A stretch of DNA of 64,000 bases, taken from NCBI RefSeq assembly GCF_018294505.1, contig NC_057813.1, forward strand, positions 320,501,191-320,565,190. The letters are read 5' to 3'. Numbering within the stretch: the stretch's first letter is position 1; each line of letters starts with the position of its first letter. Position numbers and translations under genes: made by a program. Below the pieces are notes generated by a model. The model saw only the letters and a program-made list of their open reading frames with translations. It was not told where the DNA came from and ran no database searches. Below, piece after piece: positions 11,769 through 22,639 of the stretch. This DNA comes from Triticum aestivum (taxonomy: Eukaryota > Streptophyta > Magnoliopsida > Poales > Poaceae).

Positions 11769-12321
11769 AGTTGGAGAAGGTTGAGGTGAGAAGTGCGGAC
11801 TTGGGCGCTGGAGCTCGAGTTCGCGGAGATGGATAAGCCAAGGAGGAAGAAGGCGCAGGTAAAAGGGTTGGATCTTTATCCCCTTATATGGGCGGACAAA
11901 AACATGTGTCCCCACCGGCCTGGTAAAACTCGCTTATCTCCCAAGCGTCACAATCAATGGCGCGGTTGGGTTACCCACGTCCGTATTGATGGGAATCCCG
12001 GAATAAGGGGAACACGATCTCTTCTTCGACAAGACGTGCCAAGGAAACCGCCTCGCTAAACGCGCGGAGGTGGAACAATAAAAACAATTCGAGTAAAGGC
12101 TTGGTAATGGTGTGACGTCACGCCACAGAATATGTCAGCGGATTGAACTTGTGTAATATTATTCTCTCTAGGGTGGTATGTGGAATTTATTTTTCAAAGC
12201 CGGACACTATCCTGGTGTTCACAATCTTCTATAAATTATTCGGAGGAAGAACCTGCCTTGCAATGCCGAAGACAACATGCGCGCCGGACTCGTCGTCATT
12301 GAAGCCTGGTTCAGGGGCTAC
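11769..12321 (-). other. E1 5' untranslated leader
   Basis: Lies between the LTR and the gag ATG on the minus strand and has no open frame. It is similar to the leader of E2 at 12943-13490, including a shared stretch around a GGCGCGGTTGGGTTACCCAC motif (near 11957 and 13127). Confidence 0.65.
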
Positions 12322-12792
12322 TGAGGGAGTTCCGGACTAGGGGGTGTCCGGATAGCCGAACTATCATCATCGGCCAGACTCCAAGACTATGAAGATACAA
12401 GATTGAAGACTTCGTCCCGTGTCCGGATGGGACTTTCCTTGGCGTGGAAGGCAAGCTTGGCGATACGGATATGTATATTTCCTACCATTGCAACCGACTC
12501 TGTGTAACCCTAGCCCTCTCCGGTGTCTATATAAACTGGATGGCATTAGTCCATAGGACGAACAACAATCATACCATAGGCTAGCTTCTAGGGTTTAGCC
12601 TCCTCGATCTCGTGGTAGATCCACTCTTGTAACACATATCATCAATATTAATCGAGCAGGACGTAGGGTTTTACCTCCATCAAGAGGGCCCGAACCTGGG
12701 TAAAACATCGTGTCCTTTGTCTCCTGTTACCATCCGCCTAGACGCACAGTTCGGGACCACCTACCCGAGATCCGCCGGTTTTGACACCGACA
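12322..12792 (-). repeat. E1 5' LTR (471 bp)
   Basis: On the minus strand it starts TGTCGGTGTCAAAACC at 12792 and ends ...CCCTCA at 12322. It is the same length as the E2 LTR at 13491-13961 and clearly homologous to it. A TATA-like element on the minus strand lies at 12527-12535. Confidence 0.85.
12527..12535 (-). promoter_or_regulatory. TATA-like box in E1 LTR
   Basis: TTTATATAG on the minus strand, in the middle of the LTR and at the position equivalent to the TATA-like box in the E2 LTR. It would drive transcription toward gag. Confidence 0.55.
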
Positions 12793-12942
12793 CCGCTCCT
12801 GGGGTTTCGGGGTAGGGATGATCTTCCCTTCGGCCGGATGCCGGTGCACGATGTTTGCGGCTAGGTATCCGGCCTCTAGAAGCTTCATGATGTCCTCCTC
12901 CGTACCGGAGGAGACCATCCACTTGCCTCCCGCTCCGGACAT
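12793..12942 (-). pseudogene. E2 gag N-terminal fragment
   Basis: Begins with the MSGAGGKWM start also seen in E1 and continues to PKPQER before running into the E1 LTR. It shows that E1 landed in the opening codons of a close relative. Confidence 0.8.
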
Positions 12943-13490
12943 TTTTGGAATGACTTTGCGGAGAAGATGAAAGCTTGAGCGCTGGAGCTCGAGCGAGAGG
13001 ATGAGCAGAGGAAGACGAAGGTGTGGGTGAAAAAGGAGTAATCCTTATCCCTTTATAAAGGCAGTAGAAACTATGCGCCTCCCCACTTGCCCTGTTAACT
13101 CGCTTATTCCCCAAGCGTCGTGTTGATGGCGCGGTTGGGTTACCCACACCCGTATTGATGAGTATCCCGTGATAAGGGGACACGATCTCTGCTTCGACAA
13201 GATGTGCCTATGAAACCTCCTCACAAGATGTGCAGTAGCAGGTTGGGAAAAATGGTTTGAATAATGACTGTACGATAGCGTGATGACACGCTATGAAAAG
13301 TTGTCAGCAGATTGGACTTGTGGAATATTGTGCTCTCTATGGTGGTATGTGGAATTTGTTTTGCAGAGCCGGACACGATCCTTGTGTTCAAAATGTTATT
13401 TGGAGTATTCGGAGAAGGAACCCGCCTTGCAATGCCGAAGACATTCTGCGCGCCGGACTCGTCGTCATTGATGCCTGGTTCAAGGGCTAC

Positions 13491-13961
13491 CGAGGGGGTC
13501 CAGGATTAGGGGTCCTCGGACAGCCGGACTATATGCTTATGCCGGACTGTTGGACTATGAAGATACAAGATTGAAGACTTCGTCCCGTGTCCGGGTGGGA
13601 CTCTCCTTTGCGTGGAAGGCAAGCTTGGCAATTCGGGTATGTAGATTTTCTTCTCGGTAACCGACTCTGTTATTACCCTAGCCTCCTCATGTGTATATAT
13701 AAACCAGAGGGTTTAGTCCGTAGGACAACAACAATCATAAACATAGGCTAGCTTCTAGGGTTTATCGTCTACGATCTCATGGTAGATCAACTCTTGTAAT
13801 ACTCATATCATCAAGATCAATCAAGCAGGAAGTAGGGTATTACCTCCATAGAGAGGGCCCGAACCTGGGTAAACATTGTGTCCCCCGCCTCCTGTTACCA
13901 TTAGCCTTAGACGCACAGTTCGGGACCCCCTACCCGAGATCCGCCAGTTTTGACACTGACA
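13491..13961 (-). repeat. E2 5' LTR (471 bp)
   Basis: Starts TGTCAGTGTCAAAACTGG on the minus strand at 13961. The inner end reads CG where E1 has CA, one of several differences that make it look older than the E1 LTR. A minus-strand TATA-like box is at 13694-13703. Confidence 0.82.
13694..13703 (-). promoter_or_regulatory. TATA-like box in E2 LTR
   Basis: TTTATATATA on the minus strand, at the position matching the E1 LTR box. Confidence 0.5.
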
Positions 13962-13967
13962 GTCGCA

Positions 13968-14117
13968 GCTAAGCCTACAAGTGGGAGGATCGCTCTCCAC
14001 TCAGAATGGTTTTTTAACTTAGGCGAATCGGGTTCACGGCTAAGCCCCTGAATGAGAAGGTTGCTCTTCAGTAGGAGTGGTTTTGAAACTTAGGCGAATC
14101 GGGTTCGCGGCTAAGCC
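13968..14117 (-). repeat. 71-bp tandem repeat in G4 3' region
   Basis: The octamer GCTAAGCC recurs at 13968, 14039 and 14110, exactly 71 bp apart. The motif ACTTAGGCGAATCGGGTTC precedes the second and third occurrences. Two complete but diverged units and the start of a third are visible; more may have been removed by the E2 insertion. Confidence 0.85.
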
Positions 14118-14154
14118 ACCCACTAGGGGATTTGACACATGTGCTTATGGGATA

Positions 14155-15655
14155 CTAATCATTAAGATACTGCAAAAATCTTGTCTTTGATAAGCAAACT
14201 GAAGGATTATTATTACAACTCGTCGATCCGAGTGTTTTAGGTATAGAAACGGCGGACCAGCTTCGCATTCCACGAGCGTGGCTCGTCTTCTTTCTTGGAA
14301 ACGTTGTAAAGGTGATATGCCCCATTGTGGAGCACCTTAGTGATGATGAAGGGACCTTCCAAGGCCGGGATGAGCTTGTGAGGTCGTTTCTGATGCACTC
14401 GGAGCACAAGGTCTCCTTCCTGGAATGCTCAAATTCTGACATTACGGGAATGGAATTGATGCAGGTCTCGTTGATAGATGGTCGACCGGATCAGAGCTAT
14501 ATCACGTTCCTCTTCCAGGAGATCAGTTACATCTTGGCATGCCTATTCTGCTTCAGCTTCTGAGAAGAGTTCAACTCGGGGAGCATTGTGCATCAAGTCA
14601 CTCAGAAGCACAGCTTCAGCACCATACACCATGAAGAAAGGTGTTTGGTTAGTCGACCAGTTCGGAGTTGTTCTCAGTCCCCATAATATAGATGGCAACT
14701 TAGTCACCCAGGCTCCAGCAGCGTGCTTGAGGTCGCGCATCAGTCTGGGTTTCAGCCCTTGCAGGATCAAACCATTCGCCCTTTCTGCTTGCCCATTCGA
14801 CTGCGGGTGAGCAATAGATACGTAATTAATATGAGTGCCTTGGGAAGGACAAAACACCCTGAACTCATCAAAATCGAAGTTGGAGGAGCTATATGTGATA
14901 ATGATGTGAGGGACTCCGTATCTGAATATCAACTCCTTGATGAAACTGATGGCGGTGCTTGAATCAAGGTTCTTGATAGGCTTGGCTTCGATCCATTTGG
15001 TGAATTTGTCCACTGCTACGAGCAAATGAGGAAACCACTTCTGCCGGTCTTGAAGGGTCCAACCATATCCAACCCCCAGACTGCCAACGGCTAGACGAGG
15101 GGAATAGTTTTCAAGGCGGATGCAGGCTTGTGAGACATGTTGGATAGAACTGGCAGACCTTGCACTTGTCGACTATATCTTTTGCCATCTTATTTGCACG
15201 TGGCCAATAGAATCCCGCTCGGTATGCTTTAGCCACGATAGTCTGAGAGGACACATGGTGACCACAGGTCCCCGAGTGGATCTCATTTAAAATCATTCGA
15301 CCTTCTTCTAGGGAGATGCAACACTGAGCCACTCCTGTGACAGATCCCTCTAAAGTTGCCCTCTTATCATAGTGAAAGCTTTGGATCGACGGACGATCTG
15401 GCGGGCCTCATCTTCATCTTCTGGGAGTTCTTGCCTGAGTAGGTATGTGATATATGGAACCGTCCAGTCGGGGGTGATCACTAAAACTTCCATGACCAAG
15501 TCGACTATGGCTGGGATTTCAATCTCAGTCGGATTGGTTGAACTTATCAGTTGTGGGGGCTCTTCCTTTAAGGTATCTTCTTGAACTGATGGGGTGTGGA
15601 TATGCTCCAAGAACACATTACTGGGAATAGGCTTCCAAGTGGAACCTATCTTCAC
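14155..15655 (-). pseudogene. G4 integrase, decayed
   Basis: The minus-strand frame pieces include a linker (15655-15350) and the HHCC zinc-binding region (15332-15111), with GTCGHH and CKVC visible. The catalytic core is at 15025-14543, and a C-terminal part to about 14227 is recoverable only in shifted frames. The core keeps VDKFTKW and the NGQAERAN block with the Glu. The expected second Asp is replaced by Tyr in the segment IIITYSSSNF (plus-strand region near 14890). Enzyme activity is therefore unlikely even apart from the frameshifts. Confidence 0.8.
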
Positions 15656-16152
15656 CAGGTCATCAGTAGCTTGATTCTTGATTCGGGGTATGTGGTGAGC
15701 TCTAACCCCTCAAACTTCCTCTCTAGCTTTCTTACTGCATTGCAATAGTCGGTCATTGCTGGACTCCTGATATCCCATTCCTTCATCACTTGATTAACAA
15801 CCAAGTGTGAGTCTTCGTAGACCATCAAGAGTCGGACACCGAGTGAAATGGCCATACGTAACCCATACAAAGGTGCCTCATACTCAGCTTCATTGTTTGA
15901 AGAATCAAAGTGAATCTAGAGGAGATAGCTAATCTTGTCACCTCTTGGGGATACCAAAACCACTCCCGCACCTGAGCCATTCAACATCTTGGACCCATCA
16001 AAGAACAGAGTCGAATACTCCGAGTGAATCTGGGTCGGTTGCTGCTCTTCAATCCACTCGGCGAGGAAATCTGCTATTGCTTGGGACTTGATTGCTTTGT
16101 TTGCCTCAAACTTGATATCCAACAGAAGGAGTTCAATCACCCACTTTGCCAC
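15656..16152 (-). pseudogene. G4 second (archaeal-type) RNase H domain, decayed
   Basis: The piece at 16152-15916 contains TLFFDGSKMLNGSGAGVVL, the typical FDGS-containing start of the extra RNase H domain. The piece at 15870-15652 continues with LVVNQVMKEW. A stop in the short stretch between them breaks the frame. Its position between reverse transcriptase/RNase H and integrase supports a Tat assignment. Confidence 0.78.
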
Positions 16153-17381
16153 TCGACCAGTTGCATCTCTATTGATTACAATTCTGATAATGGAGCATTG
16201 CTGACGACTGAAACCGAGTGGTCAGAGAAGTAGTGTGCAACTTTCTTCGTGGTCAAATAAATTCCATAAACAATCTTTTGATAATGTGGATATCTCTGCT
16301 TGGATGGAGTCAAGACTTCAGAAATATAATAAACTGGGCGCTGAACTCTGCAGACTTTGCCTTCTTCTTCCCACTCAACCGTGAGCACCATGCTGACAAC
16401 TTGTCCAGTGGCTGCGATGTAAAGCTGTAAAGGCTCTTTGCTGATTGGAGTGGCAAGCACCGGCTGGGTGGAAAGTAGGGTTTTGAGCTCTTCAAACACG
16501 GCTTCAGCTTCATCATTCCACTCGAACTTGTAAGACTTCTTCATCAGTCGGTAAAGAGGTAATGCCTTTTCACTGAGGCGTGAGATGAATCGACTCAGTG
16601 CAGCCAAACAACCAGTAAGCTTCTGAACATCGTGCACATGCATAGGGCGTTTCATTCGGAGGATTGTGCCAACCTTCTCTGGGTTTGCATCGATTCCTCG
16701 TTCGAAAAAGAGGAAACCAGGCAACTTTCCACCTGGGACTCCGAACATGCACTTAGATGGATTGAGCTTGATATCATATCTTCTTAAGTTGGCAATGGTT
16801 TCGGCGAGGTCAGCCAGTAGGTTGGAATCTTTGCGTGACTTGACCATGATGTCATCCATGTACGCTTCCACATTCTGACTGATCTGAGTGAGCAAGCACT
16901 TATGAATCATGTGCATGAGCGTGCCACCAGCATTCTTGAGGCCAAAGGGCATGGTGACATAGCAAAATCACCCGAATGGGGTGATGAAAGCAGTTTTTAT
17001 TTCGTCGGGTCCATACAGTTGGATTTGATGGTACCCGGAATATGCATCCAAAAAGGACAAGCGCTCACACCCTGCAGTTGAGTCGACTATCTGGTCGATG
17101 CGGGGTAGAGGGAAATGAACTTTCGGGCAGGCCCGATTGATATGCTTAAAATCAACACACATTCAGAGTGACTTATCTTTCTTAGGGACCATGACAAGAT
17201 TGGCGAGCCACTCGGAGTGGTATATCTCGCGGATGAACACTGCTGCCAGAAGCCAAGCCACCTCCTCTCCAATTGCCTTCCTCTTCTCCATGGAAGACCA
17301 ATGGAGATGCTCTTTAACGGGTTTTGCTTTTGGGTTCACATGCAAATGGTGCTCAGCCAGTCCCGTGGGTACACCCGACAT
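16153..17381 (-). pseudogene. G4 reverse transcriptase and RNase H, decayed
   Basis: Minus-strand segments encode the start of RT (17381-17163, with WLANLVMVPKKDKS), the middle (17162-16968, with FLDAYSGYHQI) and the palm onward (16952-16176). The palm keeps an intact YMDD active-site motif (16862-16851). The RNase H part follows with QRPVYYISEVL. A TGA at about 16965-16967 separates the middle and palm segments, in the place where related proteins read FG.FCYVTMPFGL. Confidence 0.85.
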
Positions 17382-17548
17382 GTCTGATGGTTTCCATGCG
17401 AAGATGTCCCAGTTCTCACGGAGGAACTGGATGAGCGCTTCTTCCTATTTTCCGTCGAGTGTTGATGAGGTATGAGTCGAAGCAGAAATGGGATCGGTCG
17501 GGTGAATGTGAACTGGTTTTTTTTCACTAGACGACTGAAATGCAGACT

Positions 17549-17953
17549 CTAAAGCAGCCTTCTTGGCATGCAACAAATCACTCGATCTGCATTCTTCTGG
17601 TATTCTTGGATTTCTACTGCTACCATCTGTTCATCAGCAATCTTTGAGCCCTTCAGGAGGCAATCTTGTGCTCTCTGCCGATTTCTAGTGACTGTGATCA
17701 CGCCCCTGGGGCAAGGCATCTTCAACTTGAGGTACACGTAACACGGTCGAGCCATGAAACGAGCATAAGCAGGTCTGCCTAGAATAGCATGATAGGCACT
17801 CTCAAAATCCACCACCTCAAACGTCAACTTTCCCTTGCGGTAATTCTTTGAATCACTGAAAACCACATCAAGAGTGATTTGACCGAGTGAATCGGCTTTC
17901 TTTCCTGGGATGACACCGTGGAATCTCATGTTGCTCCTGCGGAGCTTGGACAT
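17549..17953 (-). pseudogene. G4 aspartic protease region, partial
   Basis: Contains FEVVDFESAYHAILGRPAY, the downstream hallmark of Tat-type retropepsins. The catalytic DxG segment that should precede it is not in this open piece and appears degraded toward 17960-18180. Confidence 0.7.
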
Positions 17954-18181
17954 CCCTCAGAGGGCCTCAACATACAGTATATTCAAACCACTGCCACCAT
18001 CCATCAAAACCTCGGTTAGTCGAGTGCCCCCAATGACTGGGTCGACCACCAAGGCTTGATGCCCAGGGGTAGCAACATGCACTGGGTGGTCAGACTGGTC
18101 GAACGTAATGGGGGATTTTTGACCACTTCAAATATGTCATCGTTGCTGAAGGAACCATGTTTACTTCCTTGTTGATAACTT

Positions 18182-19974
18182 TCAGTCGACTTTTGCTCTC
18201 GAGATCAGAAAAAAAATCACCAAAGTGGCATTGACGTTGTGGTAACTGCCATCTTCCTCTTTATCCTCCTCCTTATCCGACCCTTTTTCCTTCTCATTGG
18301 GTTGACCCTCTTGGAAACTCTGAAACAGGAGTCGGCATTGTCGAGTGGTATGCTTGGTAAGAATCAAGTTTCCCTCCTCATATTTTTTGGTGTGTATATG
18401 ACACGGTAAATCAAGCACATCATTTCCCGCTTGGTCTTTCACTTTCTTGGGGGTCCAAGGCCCTTTAGCCTTCCACTTGAACTTCCCTTGATTCAAAACT
18501 GCTGCCTCGGTAGGGCCTCCGGGCTCAGCTTTGCGTTTCTGCTTCTGGTTGGAGTTTCCTCCTCTGGTGTCCTGGGCAACTGATTTGTTCTTGCCGCTCT
18601 GGAGTCTGTATCGTTCTTCGTCGTTAGCATACCGAGTGGCTATCTCCATCATCCGAGTCAGAGACTGGTTCGACCGAACTTCAAGTTGAGCTCTCTGTAC
18701 TAGACGCCGTCTTTAAAGGCGCAAACTGCTTGATGCTCTGATACATTCTCCAGTGTAAGATGAAGTGTAGTCCACCTCTGGATATAGTCTCTCAAATTCT
18801 CATTCTTCTTCTGAACACAATGCTCTAATTTTGCCAAACCAGCGAGTCGCTTGCAGGTGCCCTCGAATGTTTTGGTAAACACTCGGGCTAACTCTTCCCA
18901 ATTGAAAATGCTCCCAGGGGCCAACTGATTCAACCAAGCTCTGGGAGAACCCTCAAGCATAAAAGGGAGGTGTTTCATGGCCACCTCAATGTTGCCACCA
19001 CCAATGTGCACTGCCACTCGATAATCCTCCAACCAAGTGTCGGGCTTCAACTCTCCGGTGAACTTACTTACACCCATCGCCAAGCTGAAGTTGTGAGGGA
19101 TCTTAGCGGCTCGGATGGCTCTTCCGAAGCACTCAGGGGCGGAAACGGGCACTCTGATTCCACTGGGTCGATCTCTATCCAGCCCTTCTCTATATGCTCT
19201 ATTCCTGTCGACCAAACCTTACACAAGGACTGATCTTGCATCGAACCCAGGATCCCTTGGGTCGACTAGAACTCTGTCGTCCTTACCATACGTGTGCCTA
19301 TCGTCATACCGCTGGGGCGCGTATGACCTGCCCCTCGAAGGGGGTGAAGGCACTCGACGATGGTTGTCACGGGCATACTCATGATCAAATTCTCTGTGGG
19401 CCCTTCCCAGGTGCCGATCTCGACGGTGATCACGATCTTCACGTTGCAAAGGCGACCTAGGACTGTGTGCCGACTGAACTATGTCTGCCCCCACTGACCT
19501 GCTGTGGATCTTGTTGCGCGACTGAGAAACGGCTGAGTTTTTCTCTCCTGCCGCCTGGAGCAGCAATCTGATCTGCTCCAATCCTCGCTGAATAGATTCT
19601 GCTATGCGCAGCAGCTGTAAGATTCTGGATCGGAGAGTGGTATACCTAGGGTTCAAGCGGAAACAATTATCGTTATCGTCGACTGGATTCAGGGATTAGT
19701 CGATGGGCGCGTTCGTCAAGAGAATGTTGGAGGTTCTCCAGACGCAAGCGCTCGGCCAAAGTGGCCAGGCGCGCAGCCTCCAAGGCCCGAGCCTCGGAAG
19801 TCCCCCCAAGATAGGGGTCTGGAGCGCCTCCATGTTGTAGGGGTGCAACTCTGCCCTCTTCTGCGAATTGAGAGGTTGGAGCTCGTACTCATCATGATAA
19901 TACGACGAGCCATCACCATCGCAGTTGCCGCTGTTGCGGCGAAACCCGGGAGGGCTGCAACGTGAGTCGACCAT
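18182..19974 (-). pseudogene. G4 gag, fragmented
   Basis: The core capsid-like (retrotransposon gag) domain is at 19215-18700, with GDLxxW-type features such as MKHLPFMLEGSPRAWLNQL and FTKTFEGT. An Arg/Asp-rich N-terminal region lies at 19656-19219 and a further N-terminal piece at 19974-19696. A basic C-terminal region (18652-18182) carries Lys/Arg clusters. Frameshifts and stops separate the pieces. It is the structural polyprotein start of a gypsy element. Confidence 0.75.
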
Positions 19975-20449
19975 GAGAACTTTTGCCGCTGGGTCACTGC
20001 TCCCACGCTTAGAAACAGTATCCGCGAAGCCAGTCGAATGGTCTGTAGAGAAATTCGCCGGTCTCGATCACCACAACTTGAGGGGTGGCCGACTGGCGGG
20101 CCACTTCATGCTTTACCCACCGTTGGAGCCGCGACCGACCAGATCACTTGCGGCGGCACCCAGCAGAGTGAGTGGATGATGTGGGAGACGATCGATATGG
20201 GGTTATCTTAAGGCTCGAAGGACACCCAGCAGAAGGACACCGCAGGCACGCGCACGGAAGTGCAATACCCCGCGAATTGGAAGAGCCTCGACGTCGAGGG
20301 GGGCTTCTTGAAGCCAGGCAGAGTCGTCGGCGATGAAAGTGAGCGCACCGAGTCGGAACTCGCGGCCCACAACCAAACCACCGTCAGAAACCATGTTGCT
20401 GAAGATCAAAAAAATGCAACCTCACCGGAAGTTGCCAGGACACTTTGCC
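19975..20449 (-). other. G4 leader between primer-binding site and gag
   Basis: No convincing coding region. It separates the presumed primer-binding site from the first gag piece. Confidence 0.55.
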
Positions 20450-20464
20450 CCAAGGTGGGCGCCA
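20450..20464 (-). other. G4 presumed primer-binding site
   Basis: TGGCGCCCACCTTGG on the minus strand, two bases inside the LTR end at 20467. The TGG start and position fit a tRNA primer-binding site; I do not assign the tRNA. Confidence 0.6.
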
Positions 20465-20466
20465 AC

Positions 20467-21052
20467 TGCCGTGGTACTAAGTCTGACAGTAAGAGTAGGG
20501 GTTACGTATGAGGAGGCAAGACCCTAGCTATGGCAAGGTTGTACACATGAGTTTACGAGTTCAGGCCCCTCTCGGAGGAGGTAAAAGCCCTACGTCTTGG
20601 TGCCCTGAGGCGGTCGACTGGAATATGGATGTGTGTGTTACAGGGGGTTTAAACCCTTGTGCCAGAGGAGGGGGGTGGCTAATATAGAGTGCGTCGGGAC
20701 ACCAGCTATCCCCCATTATAGGGTTCAATGTATATTAAGACAGGGCATTATTGGTAACGCAAGCTATAAAGAGCTATCAATGATCTTTAAGACTACGGAG
20801 TGAACGCCTGACCGTTACCATCCTGAGTGAATCTAGGTCTTCTGTACTCCGAGTGGTTTCTTGTATGGTCGAGTGACTTCATCTTGTTCGAATGTATCCG
20901 AGTGAGATAATTGGTCTAGTGGATTGCACTCCAAGGTTACTTCAGCAGGTATCTCTTGTTACACTTTGAGCGTTCTTGATTCTATGGTAGTGACCTTGGG
21001 TAGGGCATCTAGGTCAGGCCTATGACCCTACCCTAGGTCCATGGCATCATCA
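20467..21052 (-). repeat. G4 5' LTR (outer end approximate)
   Basis: The inner end is set by the primer-binding site. The outer end is placed near 21052 at a TG dinucleotide, before a change to unrelated LTR sequence. No open frame. Confidence 0.65.
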
Positions 21053-21223
21053 CCCACCCCCTGGGCCCGCCCTCCTGCCTTGTGGCCGCCTCGTTGCCTC
21101 TCCGACTTCATCTCCAAGTCTCCTGGTTTGCTTTCGATCCAAGAAAGATCATCGCAAAGGTTTCATTCCGTTTGGTATTCCTTTTCTGCAAAACTCTATA
21201 ATAGGCAAAAAACAGAAACTGGC
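21053..21223 (+). repeat. Short LTR scrap related to the G5-type LTR
   Basis: About 170 bp that resembles the inner part of the TGATACGTCC-type LTR: a CCC-rich promoter-proximal segment, then GATCATCGCAAAGGTTTC and TTCCGTTTGG. No termini are present, so it is a fragment. Confidence 0.45.
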
Positions 21224-22423
21224 ACTCATGTCATGGCGCCGCTCCATGCATTCTGCCACCTTGACCATGAAACCACACCTGCGCAGAACCACCTTACCCG
21301 TACGCCATGTCCAAGCATGCGCGGGGATGCCGACGAGCTCTAGCGGGATAAGGACCGGTAGCACAGTGTCGGTTGCTTGCGCTTGGCGCATCCACGACCG
21401 AAGGGCCAACGAGAAACCCTGGCCAGGGGCAGAGCCGCGATCAGGATGCTCGCAGATGACGAGGAAATCTTTCGGGAAGAATGTCCTGATAAACATGTCG
21501 TTTGGCCCGATGCCGAACTCGGCATGGAGCGCTTCAGCCACCGCAGCCAGATCAACGGGAGGCTTAGTTCCAGTGATGCTGACCATGATGGCACGGCCAA
21601 GGTCTCGCTCCAAGCGCCATAGGTCATCCGCCGGGTCCAGATTGGAGCAATCCATCATAGCATCAGAACCCACCGCGACCTCGACAGATGGTGCCGCTGC
21701 AGAGCCGGCGAACGGGAAGGAGCAGTGGGGGCCGGCCACGCTCGCAACCGACGACCCCTGGACGATCTGACTCCCGTAGGGCACGAAGCGGATCACCCCC
21801 GTAGGCGCGGAGGGGGGGTGTGGAGGCTGTGGGGGAAGGGGTGCACCAGAGCGCGACCCGCCTGCCAGAGGCAGCGGGATAGAAGGTGGCGGAGCAGGAG
21901 CCCATGGCCACACCACCCCTGAGGGCACACGGTGGCTGCGGGCCCAGCGGGGCCGGGGGGAGGATGACAGGTGTAGATGGTAGGTGGGAAGAAGGCTGCG
22001 CCGACACGGTTGAAGCAGGGGGGGCGCGTGGCCGTCCAGCGGCGAGGAGCTGCACCTCATCTTGCAGTCCTGGACGATGTGCCCGATGCCATTGCAGCGA
22101 ATGTAGAGCATCTCGTTGGTGCAGTCGCGGGAGATATGCTTGTCGCTTCCACAATTGTAGCAGCATCCATGGAGGGCGGCCGGGATGCGGGTCCGCGGCG
22201 GCCGTGTTATGGGGAGGGTTGGAGAAAGTCGTCGGCACGCTGCAGGAGGAGGGGTGGGCAAGTTGGGGCCGCGGGGCCGTGGTTGGATTTGGTCCTCCAC
22301 CCCAGCCCCACTTGGCCCGATGGCAAGGGGCGGGAGCTGCCGCCGGCCTCGCCCTACAGGATGGGCCCGAACACTATGCCGAGCACGCCTGGGATGACGA
22401 TGGTGGAGCGGATGGCCGGTCAA
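21224..22423 (-). pseudogene. CCHC zinc-knuckle / DUF4283-like protein, probably LINE ORF1-derived
   Basis: One open frame of about 400 codons on the minus strand. Residues 88-101 form a CCHC knuckle (CYNCGSDKHISRDC). Residues 107-120 form a second knuckle whose first Cys is replaced by Tyr. A Pro-rich linker follows, and residues about 264-400 resemble the DUF4283 domain found with LINE-type ORF1 proteins (AEFGIGPNDMFIRTF, WRTGKVVLRRCG). The frame runs on for 24 codons into antisense LTR-like sequence, so the true C-terminus is lost. The start is uncertain; the displayed frame begins at a non-ATG or internal position. It lies head-to-head with the plus-strand LINE at 23.7 kb. Confidence 0.6.
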
Positions 22424-22639
22424 GGGGAGGGGAGGGCGACCCCGACGAGGATGAGGAGGTGGAGAGGGAAACCACGTAAGCGGCCATGGGTCAGGAGTGG
22501 AGGCCCGGCGAGCTCGCTAGGGTTGGCGCCAGCACTGGAGTGGTGGCCGGCGCTTGCTGGTGCCCGCCGGGACCGGAGTGGCCGCCAGTGCTCAGGGGAG
22601 GGGAAGAGATGCGCTCAGGGGAGTGGAGGAGAGCATTGT
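22424..22639. other. GC-rich stretch upstream of the CCHC ORF
   Basis: GC-rich sequence with no supported gene. It may contain the 5' end of the minus-strand CCHC gene; an ATG at 22487 is in a different frame and soon stops. Confidence 0.4.

Larger units (their letters stand above)
8131..12792 (-). mobile_element. E1: gypsy-type gag-only element, 3' truncated
   Basis: Reading on the minus strand: one LTR (12792-12322), an untranslated leader (12321-11769), a multi-exon gag pseudogene (11768-8881) and a 3' untranslated stretch (8880-8131) that is cut where the family-B LTR begins. No protease, reverse transcriptase or integrase is seen, so it is either non-autonomous or has lost its distal part. 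It is inserted in the gag start of a relative, E2. The 5-bp target site next to the LTR would be CCGCT at 12793-12797, but its partner lies outside what is preserved. Confidence 0.75.
12793..13961 (-). mobile_element. E2: 5' end of a relative of E1, interrupted by E1
   Basis: Contains a 471-bp LTR (13961-13491), a leader (13490-12943) and the first about 50 codons of gag (12942-12793), where E1 is inserted. It is homologous to E1 but visibly diverged. The rest of E2 would lie to the left of E1 and is outside the window. E2 itself is inserted in the 3' region of the Tat-like element G4, with its LTR terminus at 13961. Confidence 0.8.
13962..21052 (-). mobile_element. G4: Tat-like Ty3/gypsy retrotransposon, 3' end cut by E2
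   Basis: The minus-strand order is LTR (about 21052-20467), primer-binding site, leader, gag, protease, reverse transcriptase, RNase H, a second (archaeal-type) RNase H, integrase, then a 3' region with 71-bp tandem repeats. The second RNase H domain between RNase H and integrase, and repeats in the 3' untranslated region, are features known for the Tat lineage of plant gypsy elements. The 3' LTR is missing from the window because E2 is inserted at 13961/13962. All domains carry stops or frameshifts. Confidence 0.82.
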
